7,299 bases of DNA, from assembly GCF_032586235.1 (NCBI RefSeq), contig NZ_JAWHTD010000084.1:1-7299 (forward strand), read 5' to 3'. The translations under genes were made by a program, and so were the position numbers. Within the stretch, counting starts at the first letter, position 1. Each line of letters opens with the position of its first letter. Shown one piece after another: positions 1 through 6,436 of this stretch. The notes under the pieces are model-generated. The model was not told where the DNA came from. It was given only the letters and a program-made list of their open reading frames with translations, and did no database searches. The stretch is from Aestuariicoccus sp032586235. Lineage in GTDB: Bacteria > Pseudomonadota > Alphaproteobacteria > Rhodobacterales > Rhodobacteraceae.

Positions 1-37
1 GTTCGCCGACCTGCACACGCCCAACACACAAAATCCC

Positions 38-60
38 CGCCTTCAGTCCGCCTGAAGGCG
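38..60. terminator. Hairpin, possible intrinsic terminator of an upstream gene
   Basis: A perfect 9-bp stem (CGCCTTCAG, 38-46, paired with CTGAAGGCG, 52-60) encloses a 5-base loop. On the plus strand it is followed by the weak T-rich run TTGTTC. On the minus strand the hairpin is followed by GGGGATTTT, so it could end transcription in either direction. Short open frames enter from the left edge and stop at 53-55 and 79-81. They may be the tail of an upstream gene, but they are too short to identify. The hairpin is clear; its role as a terminator is inferred. Confidence 0.35.
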
Positions 61-77
61 TTGTTCAAACCCGACTA

Positions 78-106
78 CTGACAAGTTCTCAGTTTTCTGG
101 TATCAA
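78..106 (+). promoter_or_regulatory. Candidate sigma-70 promoter of the DUF1326/DUF2182 operon
   Basis: CTGACA (78-83) resembles a -35 box. It is separated by exactly 17 bases from TATCAA (101-106), a -10-like hexamer preceded by TGG, as in an extended -10 element. The site lies about 100 bases before the first gene of the operon, with no other gene between. A small GC inverted repeat (CCGCC...GGCGG, about 170-185) sits in the presumed leader just before the ribosome binding site. No operator for a known metal regulator was recognised. Prediction by eye only. Confidence 0.33.
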
Positions 107-209
107 CACGGTTATATTGAGGCATCGTTGGACGTTAAGATTTTTTGAACCTCCGAGCATGTGAACTTACCGCCGGTCAAGGCGGCGATTTATCAAGGGG
201 GACAAGCAA

Positions 210-848
210 GTGATTGATTGGGAAATTCAGGGCGAAGAACTGGCCAACTGCAACTGTAATTTCGGCTGTCCGTGCCAATTCGGGGTACTGCCGACGGATG
301 GGACGTGTGAAGCCGCTGTGGTCTACAAGATCAACAAGGGCCACTACGGGAACACAAAATTGGATGGCCTGACCGCTGCTGGCGTGTACAAGTGGCCCGG
401 CCCTATCCATGAAGGCAATGGGCACATGCAACTCATTATCGACCCCAAGGCGGACGCGGATCAACGTGCTGCGCTCGAGGCGATCATGACTGGTGCCGAT
501 ACGGAAGAAATGGCCACAATGTGGTTTGTCTTTGGCGCAATGAGCCCAAACAAGCACGAGACAATCTATGCGCCTGTATCGCTCGATCTGAATATCGAGG
601 ACCGGCTTGCAAAAGGGGTCGTGGAAGGTGTCTTCGAAATCGATGCAGAGCCGATTCCGAACATCGTTACCGGCGAGCCGCATCGCATCGGCATCGCTCT
701 TCCCCATGGCTTCGAATTCGGCTTCGCCGAGATGGCAAAGGGGCGTACGCATACCAGTGGCGGTGAGCTTGAGTTAACTAAAAACGACGGTACACATGCT
801 CATATGGCGAGCCTCCACTTGACCGGTAAAGGCCGCGTCGCCGCCTGA
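210..848 (+). CDS. DUF1326 domain protein, Cys-rich, copy A
   Basis: A 212-residue protein of the DUF1326 family, whose function is not established. It has no signal peptide or membrane segment, so it is probably cytosolic. The family's Cys cluster lies near the N-terminus (C14, C16, C20, C22, then C33, in NCNCNFGCPCQFG) and could bind a soft metal or be redox active. A conserved block follows around residues 60-80, including WPGPIHEGNG and MQLIID. Length matches the family. The start is a GTG, chosen because AAGGGGG (195-201) sits 8 bases upstream and the next residues fit the family N-terminus. It is the first gene of a three-gene operon, with the DUF2182 membrane gene starting 14 bases after its stop. 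Its paralogue is the third gene. Family assignment is confident; metal binding is inferred from the cysteines and the neighbouring membrane protein. Confidence 0.9.
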   Translation: MIDWEIQGEELANCNCNFGCPCQFGVLPTDGTCEAAVVYKINKGHYGNTKLDGLTAAGVYKWPGPIHEGNGHMQLIIDPKADADQRAALEAIMTGADTEEMATMWFVFGAMSPNKHETIYAPVSLDLNIEDRLAKGVVEGVFEIDAEPIPNIVTGEPHRIGIALPHGFEFGFAEMAKGRTHTSGGELELTKNDGTHAHMASLHLTGKGRVAA

Positions 849-862
849 GGTGCAGAGTTCTC

Positions 863-1678
863 ATGAGTGTTTCTACTGGGCCCGTTGAACGGGTGATGAA
901 GCGCGACACCTGGGTCGTGGTCGGAGCGGTGGCTTTGATCGTGCTCCTGGCCGGCATCTACACGCTGACCGGAGTCGGCATGTCGATGTCGGCACTCCAG
1001 ATGACGCGGATGGCAGGTCCGATCGGAGAACCCATGGCCATGAGCATGTCGCTTGAGTGGACTTGGGGATATGCGACGCTGGTTTTCTTCATGTGGTGGA
1101 TCATGATGATCGCCATGATGACGCCAAGCGCCGCACCGACGCTGCTTTTGTTCACGGCGCTCAAGCGCCATGGTTCGGAAAGCGCCTCCGCCACCGAACT
1201 CAGCTTTCTATTCCTTTCGGGATACCTCATCGTTTGGGGCGGTTTCAGCCTGCTTGCCATGGGTGCGCAATGGGCATTCGAAGCCATCGGTGTGGTCAAT
1301 GGCCCAATGATGACTCTGGCCTCCAGGGTTATGGCGGGTTGCGTATTGATCCTGGCCGGATTGTATCAGTTTTCCACCTTCAAGGCGGCGTGTTTGAAGC
1401 AATGCAGTTCGCCTGCACAGTTCCTGACGCAACATCGTAGAAAAGGCCGCCTCGGTGCGCTGCAAACGGGCATGCGGCACGGCTATTTTTGTTTTGGATG
1501 CTGCTGGGCTCTCATGGCGCTCCTCTTCGTAGGAGGCATCATGAATCTTTACTGGATCGTCGGTCTCGCACTTTACGTTCTGGTGGAGAAGATTGTTCCT
1601 TACCCAAAGGCCATAACGTTCACCTCCGGCGGGCTCTTGCTTGCCGGAGGGCTGTGGTGCGTCGTCACCGCCTTCTGA
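863..1678 (+). CDS. DUF2182 multi-pass membrane protein, predicted metal-binding
   Basis: A 271-residue inner-membrane protein of the DUF2182 family, described in databases as a predicted metal-binding integral membrane protein; its reaction is unknown. About seven hydrophobic segments are visible (roughly 17-36, 69-87, 113-133, 150-170, 205-225, 228-244, 252-270). Between the first two lies a loop with seven methionines in residues 40-62, and the second helix contains MWWIMMIAMM. Family hallmarks are the CLKQC pair (C177, C181) in a basic loop and C210, C213 and C214 in the next helix (YCFGCCWALM in the family pattern, here starting YFCFGCCW). By the positive-inside rule the Met-rich loop faces the periplasm and CLKQC faces the cytosol. 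The first ATG is preferred because the following VERVMKRD matches the usual start of the family; GAGGTG lies about 10 bases upstream. It sits between two DUF1326 genes, which may be cytosolic partners. A copper-related role is inference. Confidence 0.9.
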   Translation: MSVSTGPVERVMKRDTWVVVGAVALIVLLAGIYTLTGVGMSMSALQMTRMAGPIGEPMAMSMSLEWTWGYATLVFFMWWIMMIAMMTPSAAPTLLLFTALKRHGSESASATELSFLFLSGYLIVWGGFSLLAMGAQWAFEAIGVVNGPMMTLASRVMAGCVLILAGLYQFSTFKAACLKQCSSPAQFLTQHRRKGRLGALQTGMRHGYFCFGCCWALMALLFVGGIMNLYWIVGLALYVLVEKIVPYPKAITFTSGGLLLAGGLWCVVTAF

Positions 1679-1705
1679 ACATATTGAGAAAAGGAAAAAC
1701 CTGTC

Positions 1706-2341
1706 ATGGAACATAAGGATTGGTATGTGGAGGGTCCTGCCTACGGAAACTGTGTTTGTGGCTATTCGTGCCCCTGTCAATTCGAAGAGGATCCGACCCA
1801 CGGTCATTGTCGAGGCTTCGAGGTGATGGAGATCACCAAAGGTCATTTCGAAAATCTTGACCTATCCGGTCTGAAGGTAGCTGTTCTCTATGCTTGGCCA
1901 GGGCCGATTTATGAAGGCAACGGAGAAATGCAGCTGATCATCGATACAGGCGCAACGACGGATCAACGCGCGGCGCTTGAGACGATACTGACCGGCGGCG
2001 AGACCGAAGAGGAGGCGACACATTGGTGGGTGTTTCGCGCTATGTGCCCAACGCTGCATGACACAATTTATGAAGACATCGAGTTCACATCGAACATGGA
2101 CGCACGTACGGCATCGGTGAAAATTGGATCAGTGCTTCAGTCCTCGGGTCGCCCTATCAAACCGCCACACAGCGACGGCGAGCATCGCGTCCGCATCGAC
2201 ATGCCGAACGGGATCGAGTTTTCGTTTGCGGAGATTGGCTGCGCATCCACCAAGGGCACGACGTCCATTCCGCTAGACCTGGAGGACAGTTACGGCCAGT
2301 GGCATTTCATGAAACATGGTCCCGGTGGCGTGGTTCGTTAG
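1706..2341 (+). CDS. DUF1326 domain protein, Cys-rich, copy B
   Basis: A 211-residue paralogue of the first gene of the operon, also soluble and without a signal peptide. It keeps the Cys cluster (C16, C18, C22, C24, C35, in NCVCGYSCPCQF) and the central block (WPGPIYEGNG, MQLIID, DQRAALE). Over one central 41-residue block I count 30 identities with copy A, while the C-terminal thirds differ more, so this is an old duplication, not a recent one. Extra cysteines occur in AMCPT and EIGCAST, where copy A has none. The ATG follows AAGGA (1691-1695) at 10 bases, 27 bases after the DUF2182 stop, so all three genes are probably one transcript that ends at the hairpin near 2399-2429. Two diverged copies around one membrane protein may form a heteromeric or sequential partner pair. 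Function unknown; metal handling is inferred. Confidence 0.9.
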   Translation: MEHKDWYVEGPAYGNCVCGYSCPCQFEEDPTHGHCRGFEVMEITKGHFENLDLSGLKVAVLYAWPGPIYEGNGEMQLIIDTGATTDQRAALETILTGGETEEEATHWWVFRAMCPTLHDTIYEDIEFTSNMDARTASVKIGSVLQSSGRPIKPPHSDGEHRVRIDMPNGIEFSFAEIGCASTKGTTSIPLDLEDSYGQWHFMKHGPGGVVR

Positions 2342-2398
2342 TATAGGATTTGCGGGCTCGAGGCCGCTTGCGGCGGGCCACTGGACTGCGATCTTGAA

Positions 2399-2429
2399 GG
2401 TCGGCTAGGAGCACGTTGCCGACCCTTTT
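2399..2429 (+). terminator. Probable intrinsic terminator of the DUF1326/DUF2182 operon
   Basis: A 7-bp stem (GGTCGGC, 2399-2405, with GCCGACC, 2418-2424) closes a 12-base loop and is followed at once by CTTTT. It lies about 60 bases after the last operon stop, in the 193-bp gap before the convergent hydrolase gene. A smaller hairpin (CGGGC, 2490-2494, with GCCCG, 2498-2502) lies closer to the hydrolase stop and might serve the minus strand, but it lacks a good T run. Confidence 0.5.
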
Positions 2430-2534
2430 ACCTCTATCCCGCACGGGAGATTCCGGAACTGAACGCCAAGGCTTTCGGCTCAGCATAACCGGGCAAGGCC
2501 CGCTACTTTCGAAACGGACGCCCAGCCGCTGCGA

Positions 2535-3359
2535 TCACGCGGTGACCATCGCCTCCCGTAGCTCCTTATTGAACCGATTGGGGTCCTCCAACATCGGCGC
2601 GTGGCCGATGTCCTTGTACCAGGAGGCTTTGGCGGTCGGGCACACCTCTAGGATGTGTTTGCCCATTTCCGGAAGGACTATCGTGTCTTCCAGCCCTTGC
2701 GTGACGAGAGTGGGCACGCTGAGGCCGGCCAATACGTCATCATTGTCCAGATTGCGGGCGCCGAGCGCACCTCTTACCTCTGGCGGGACGACCATGTTCC
2801 AGCAAAGCGCGGTTTCGAACTCTTCTGTTGGAAGCGGATTGTTCGTTACGCTCCTAAGAAAGCGGCGCATGGCCGCGATGTTCTTCGAGAGATCATCGGC
2901 AGTCGCATCGGCGAAGGGTTCGAAAAACCCGGGGCCGATGAATGTTCCGAATGCTTCGGTGTTCAGCGTGGTAGCCGCTCCCACGAAGTTGATGCCGCCG
3001 ACATGGTCAGCGCCATGGTGGCGAATGTAGTCGCACAGGACCAGGCCGCCATAGGACCATACATGGAAAATGGGGCGGTTCAGGCAGAGTGTCGATACGA
3101 CGGCCGCTACGTCGTCCGCCCAAAGGCGCGAGTCGGTATACGCCTCTTCCGAAGCCGGTTTTTCCGACATTCCATGTCCGCGAAGGTCCAAAGAGATCAT
3201 GCGGTAATCTTTCGCAAGATCACTCGTCACCTGCTTGTCCCAGCACATATGGCACTGGGACCAACCGTGAATAAAAAGGAGCTCGGGGCCATCCTTGCGC
3301 CCCCATTCGCGCACGTGCAGTTGCACACCGCTGCCGCCTGAAATCTTGTGATCGAGCAT
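2535..3359 (-). CDS. Alpha/beta-fold hydrolase
   Basis: A 274-residue alpha/beta hydrolase of the esterase/non-haem-peroxidase-like type, probably cytosolic (no signal peptide). Visible landmarks in order are the oxyanion-hole motif HGW (31-33), the strand and turn around LDLRGHGMS (58-66), the nucleophile elbow VWSYGG with Ser102, the likely acid Asp225 in GLEDTIV, and the catalytic His253 in DIGHAP. The triad looks complete. The first small residue of the elbow is Val100 instead of the usual Gly. The frame stays open far upstream, but the start at 3359 is chosen because CGGAGGA lies 6 bases before this ATG, the hydrolase fold begins here, and the upstream extension is antisense-like low-complexity Arg-rich sequence overlapping the next gene. 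It lies 151 bases downstream of a regulator that carries its own hydrolase domain, which probably controls it. The substrate cannot be deduced; an ester or lactone is the general expectation. Confidence 0.85.
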   Translation of the reverse strand: MLDHKISGGSGVQLHVREWGRKDGPELLFIHGWSQCHMCWDKQVTSDLAKDYRMISLDLRGHGMSEKPASEEAYTDSRLWADDVAAVVSTLCLNRPIFHVWSYGGLVLCDYIRHHGADHVGGINFVGAATTLNTEAFGTFIGPGFFEPFADATADDLSKNIAAMRRFLRSVTNNPLPTEEFETALCWNMVVPPEVRGALGARNLDNDDVLAGLSVPTLVTQGLEDTIVLPEMGKHILEVCPTAKASWYKDIGHAPMLEDPNRFNKELREAMVTA

Positions 3360-3510
3360 GACATATCCTCCGTCGTTGTTGTCACGGTCGCGCCCATTCG
3401 GCCGACCCGTAGGACGGAGCTTTGCCGGTCCGCGTTGGAATTGCCGTTGGAAGGCCGGTCGAAATTTGTCCTGGGAGCGTTGTTTTTTCAGGCCCTTCCG
3501 CAGGCTCCGG

Positions 3511-5034
3511 TCACACGCGCGGCAAAGGTGCAGCCTGTCGTGGGTCTTCCACGAAAGACAGAACTTCCCGCACGAATTCGTCGAAAGCGGGCTCGTCTTG
3601 GGCAAGGATGTGGTTCTCGCTGTCGAGTTCCAGAAATCGGGCCCCCGGAATTCCCGCCGCGATCTCGAGACCGCAGCTAAACGGCACCATCGCGTCGCGA
3701 CGGACGTGTGCGACCAGTGTCGGGACGGTAACCTGCGCCAGCCGGTCCTCGACATCCGTCCGGCCGAAGGCCTCGTGCAGGCGAGCCGCATTTTCCGGGG
3801 ATACCGTGCGCCGCTGCAAATCATCCAGCGACCTGGCATCGGATTCCTGCGCACCGGGGATCAGTAGTTCCGTAAACATCCGTCGGAAGGCGGGATTATC
3901 CTGTCCCCACCCCTCGCGAATAAGCGTTGTCATCGCCTCGTGCGATGCGATGGAGTGTGGATCGCCGCGCATGCGCCAACCCTTCGCGAATCCTCCGTAT
4001 AGGATCAGGCACCGCACTTTTTCGGGATGACGTACCGCGTATTCAATCGAAATCGGACAACTTTGCGAAACGCCTAGCAGGGCAAACCGGCCCAGACCTG
4101 CCGCGTCGACGACCCGTTCCAGATCATGCACCATCCTGTCGAACGCCATGTCCGGCACATCCCAGTCCGACAGCCCATTTCCTCTCTGGTCATATCGTAT
4201 GAGGCTCGTCCGCTCTGAAAGGGCGGTGATCCAGTGCCGCCACACGGGGCTTTCCCATTCGTATTGAAGATGGGACATCCAATGCGCAGATCGCAGGATC
4301 GGCAGACCGGAGCCCGCGACCGAGTAGGCAATTCGTACCCCGTCATCGGCACGACAGAAATGCAGGGCGGGGGCCTTGGGTCTTTCGTCGGATTCCGGGG
4401 CGGATTCGTACGGGCAGCCGGCGGCCTGGTGCCGGCCCGTAGCACGGGGAACGGCCGTGTCGTGCGACTCTATTTCGGTTCCGAGACCGCTGGACATCAT
4501 CCGGAAATACTCGGCGCGTTCGGGGTCCGTTTCTCTGAGCCGTTCGGCCAGCGCGCGTAGAATGCCCGATCTCTGCGACAGCGTGAGGGTTGAATGGTAT
4601 GTGCGCCAGGCCTCGAACCGCTCGCAAAGCGGCAAATCCAGTCCAGCCAGAAACCGCCCTCTGAACTTTCCAGCACCGTTTTCGAGTTCGGATAAACTTG
4701 CATTTGCCAGGTCCAGTTTCTGGACCTCGCGAAAATCGAGTTCGATGGCATCCGGATCGAGAGATACGCTTTCACTGTCCGAGCGAATGCAATCCAATCC
4801 AGCGCGTGCCAGGGCTTGTCGAAGTTTGTGGACGCTCCAGCGGAGCGACGCACGCGGATCCGCCGGACCTTCCCACAACAGGTTGCAAAGATGATCTCTC
4901 GTGTGCGCCCGTCCGGAAACAGCCAGATAAGAAATCAATGCCCGGGTCTTTTTTGATGGCGGCAATTGCAGGTTCTTCCCAGCGACGCGCAGACGCAGGT
5001 TTCCGAGAACCTCAATTCGCAATCTATCTTGCAT
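3511..5034 (-). CDS. SARP-like winged-helix regulator fused to an alpha/beta-hydrolase domain
   Basis: About 507 residues from the chosen ATG (516 from an upstream ATG at 5061). Positions here follow the longer form. Residues about 13-85 form a winged-helix DNA-binding region like that of SARP/AfsR regulators (RIEVLGNLRL, then SKKTRALISYLAV and ASLRWSVHKLRQAL). Residues about 105-190 resemble a short bacterial transcriptional activation domain (FLAGLDLPLCERFEAW). After a linker, residues about 232-505 form an alpha/beta hydrolase with YDQRGNGLSD, nucleophile elbow GVSQS (Ser332), Asp456 in RRDAMVPF and His484 in ENHIL, so the triad appears intact. Such a domain may sense or hydrolyse a small ester or lactone and so gate DNA binding. 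The start at 5034 places the DNA-binding domain at the very N-terminus, as usual for the family. Neither ATG has a clear ribosome binding site. An AT-rich stretch before 5061 holds a weak promoter-like pair (TGCAAG and TAACAAT on the minus strand). The downstream hydrolase is the likely target. Confidence 0.8.
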   Translation of the reverse strand: MQDRLRIEVLGNLRLRVAGKNLQLPPSKKTRALISYLAVSGRAHTRDHLCNLLWEGPADPRASLRWSVHKLRQALARAGLDCIRSDSESVSLDPDAIELDFREVQKLDLANASLSELENGAGKFRGRFLAGLDLPLCERFEAWRTYHSTLTLSQRSGILRALAERLRETDPERAEYFRMMSSGLGTEIESHDTAVPRATGRHQAAGCPYESAPESDERPKAPALHFCRADDGVRIAYSVAGSGLPILRSAHWMSHLQYEWESPVWRHWITALSERTSLIRYDQRGNGLSDWDVPDMAFDRMVHDLERVVDAAGLGRFALLGVSQSCPISIEYAVRHPEKVRCLILYGGFAKGWRMRGDPHSIASHEAMTTLIREGWGQDNPAFRRMFTELLIPGAQESDARSLDDLQRRTVSPENAARLHEAFGRTDVEDRLAQVTVPTLVAHVRRDAMVPFSCGLEIAAGIPGARFLELDSENHILAQDEPAFDEFVREVLSFVEDPRQAAPLPRV

Positions 5035-5135
5035 GAAGCAGCCGCAGCCCAAAAAATGCATTTAATTTGAGATATTGTTACACCAAGCTCGGGCATCTTG
5101 CACGCGTCGACCTAGGCTCAGGTCTCGTTCTCATT

Positions 5136-5240
5136 TCATAGCCAGAACATGACGGTTGCGGCTAACGCGATGGCTGAGAGGAAGGCCTTCGGACAACGGT
5201 CGTATCGCGTCGCGACGCGGCGCCAATCCTTGAGCCTGCC
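5136..5240 (-). pseudogene. IS5-family transposase, C-terminal remnant
   Basis: The last 33 or so residues before the stop (RLKDWRRVATRYDRCPKAFL followed by SAIALAATVMFWL) are the characteristic C-terminal end of IS5-family DDE transposases. It lies after the catalytic residues, so no active site remains. The frame continues upstream to an ATG at 5345 that has GAGGA 5 bases before it, giving a 69-residue ORF, but its first 36 residues are not transposase and include the hairpin region. About 10 bases past the stop, the sequence AGACCTGAGCCTAG resembles the end of an IS of this family. The full element would be about 800 bp or more, so most of it is lost. Family assignment is confident from the motif; the boundaries are approximate. 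Confidence 0.75.
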
Positions 5241-5293
5241 GATCCGTATCGAGAAATCCCAAAGATCCGGGAAACTGGGGCGGTAACGGGGGC

Positions 5294-5336
5294 AAAAAGA
5301 AAGCAAAGTGGGGCCCCCCGGCCCGAAGGCCGAGGG
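5294..5336 (-). terminator. UUCG hairpin and T-rich tract, possible terminator
   Basis: Read on the minus strand, a 9-bp stem with one G-U pair (arms 5328-5336 and 5315-5323) closes a canonical TTCG tetraloop with a C-G closing pair. About 7 bases later comes CTTTGCTTTCTTTTT (about 5294-5308). It lies about 180 bases downstream of the ankyrin-cytochrome stop on the same strand, so it could end that transcript. The T tract is separated from the stem, which makes it less than ideal. Confidence 0.4.
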
Positions 5337-5518
5337 TGTTGTCATGGCAGTCCTCTAGGAGGCACTCGCCGGGCAACCGCTTAGTACACGCTGTATTGAG
5401 ACCTGCCACCTCCGGGTGGTGGTCTGAATCAAACATCTCGAACCCTTGTGCAAAGCACACACAGGGAATCTGCACAGGCTCCGGTTCGTGGGAGATTTTC
5501 TCTTCTGACCACCGAATG

Positions 5519-6436
5519 CTACTCTGCCTCAGAAACGAAATAGGCAACGATGTGGGCGATCATTTCGGGCTTATGATCGGAGGTCCACTGCATCCGGGTA
5601 CCTGGAACCGTGAGCGTCGGAGACAATGCGTATGCGTAGAGCCGCTCGGGTGTCCATGTGCCAGAGTATTCAATTAGTCCTGCAGAGTATTCGAAGTCCG
5701 GCAATCCGGCGACTGGTCGCCCAACCACACCAATCAGCGGAATGGCGCGCCCAAAGGAATAGTGGTCCTTGGTCGGTTCGTCTTCAGGAGAAATGGTGTG
5801 ACAGCCGCGGCAATTGGCAACTGCAAGCTCGCGGCCACGCATCGGGTCGCCAAGGGCACCAAGATCGGCGGGAACGTCTGGCGGAATCGGACCTGCTCCA
5901 GCGGCACGCAGGACGGAGACGATTTCATCATGTCCAAGAAAACTTGCTTCATGAAGAGCGATGGTCAGCCCCCTGACCTCGCCACGAATAATCGCAGTCG
6001 TGACCGAATTCACGTCTGCGCCGCCGGCGATGAGGGCTGTGACCGCGCCGACGCGATTGTTTGCAATAGCTCGCAACAAGGGCGGGTATCCGTCCCGGTC
6101 GCGCACGTCGGGATCGGCCCCAGCGGCGATCAGGGCGTCTACAGCCTCGACGTGGCCGAAATTTGCGGCGGCATGAAGGGGCGTCCCGAGGCTACTTGGC
6201 GCATCGAGCCTGGCACCTTGGGCAGCGAGAAGCGCGACCGCTTCGGCATGCCCGGCCATGGCAGCAAAATGAAGCGGCAACGCCAGCGAGCCGGGTTCAT
6301 TCACATCCGCGCCGGCCTCTAAAAGACGCGCGATCTCGGCAACGTCGCCTTTCCTTGCCGCGTCCGACAATGCGCCCGCCGCTGCGGGGGCTGACAGAAG
6401 GATCCCGACGAGCCAAACTGCCATGAAGGTCCGCAT
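5519..6436 (-). CDS. Exported ankyrin-repeat / class I cytochrome c fusion protein
   Basis: A 305-residue protein with an N-terminal signal peptide (MRTFMAVWLVGILLSAPAAA, cleavage likely near residue 20), four clear ankyrin repeats (about 22-52, 53-82, 84-113, 116-145) and a weaker fifth (about 158-182). The repeats show features such as LLEAGADVN, TPLHAAANFGHVEAV and LIAAGADPDVRDRDGYPPL. A monohaem cytochrome c domain follows (about 192-305) with the haem site CRGCH (209-213), a GVVGRPVAGLPDFEYS segment and the probable distal ligand Met282 in VPGTRMQW. This is the mitochondrial/cytochrome c2-like class I pattern. The protein should act in the periplasm, with the ankyrin part docking a partner and the haem carrying electrons. 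The start at 6436 is chosen because GGGAGA lies about 6 bases upstream and the signal peptide begins there; a longer frame reaches 6511 without support. It appears monocistronic. The partner is unknown. Confidence 0.88.
   Translation of the reverse strand: MRTFMAVWLVGILLSAPAAAGALSDAARKGDVAEIARLLEAGADVNEPGSLALPLHFAAMAGHAEAVALLAAQGARLDAPSSLGTPLHAAANFGHVEAVDALIAAGADPDVRDRDGYPPLLRAIANNRVGAVTALIAGGADVNSVTTAIIRGEVRGLTIALHEASFLGHDEIVSVLRAAGAGPIPPDVPADLGALGDPMRGRELAVANCRGCHTISPEDEPTKDHYSFGRAIPLIGVVGRPVAGLPDFEYSAGLIEYSGTWTPERLYAYALSPTLTVPGTRMQWTSDHKPEMIAHIVAYFVSEAE

Larger units (their letters stand above)
5062..5518. other. Gene-poor interval with transposase remnant and terminator
   Basis: This 457-bp stretch between the regulator and the ankyrin-cytochrome gene holds the tail of an IS5-type transposase, a UUCG hairpin, and no gene I can support. 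A long minus-strand frame crosses it from a TTG at 5547, but its second half runs out of frame over the transposase remnant and its start overlaps the cytochrome gene, so I do not call it. The segment 5345-5518 matches nothing I recognise. Confidence 0.5.

Noticed and set aside
177..752. 191-residue open frame on the minus strand
   Set aside because: It is antisense to the DUF1326 gene, has no recognisable domain, and the plus-strand frame carries the family motifs.
958..1299. Minus-strand and other-frame ORFs across the DUF2182 gene
   Set aside because: All are shadows of the DUF2182 frame, which has clear membrane segments and conserved Cys motifs.
3360..3854. 165-residue N-terminal extension of the hydrolase frame
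   Set aside because: It overlaps the 3' part of the regulator gene in another frame, is Arg/Ser-rich without family features, and a strong ribosome binding site precedes the ATG at 3359.
5131..5547. 138-residue minus-strand frame with several Cys and His residues
   Set aside because: It needs a TTG start inside the cytochrome gene, lacks a ribosome binding site, and its second half runs out of frame over the IS5 transposase tail. I recognise no family.
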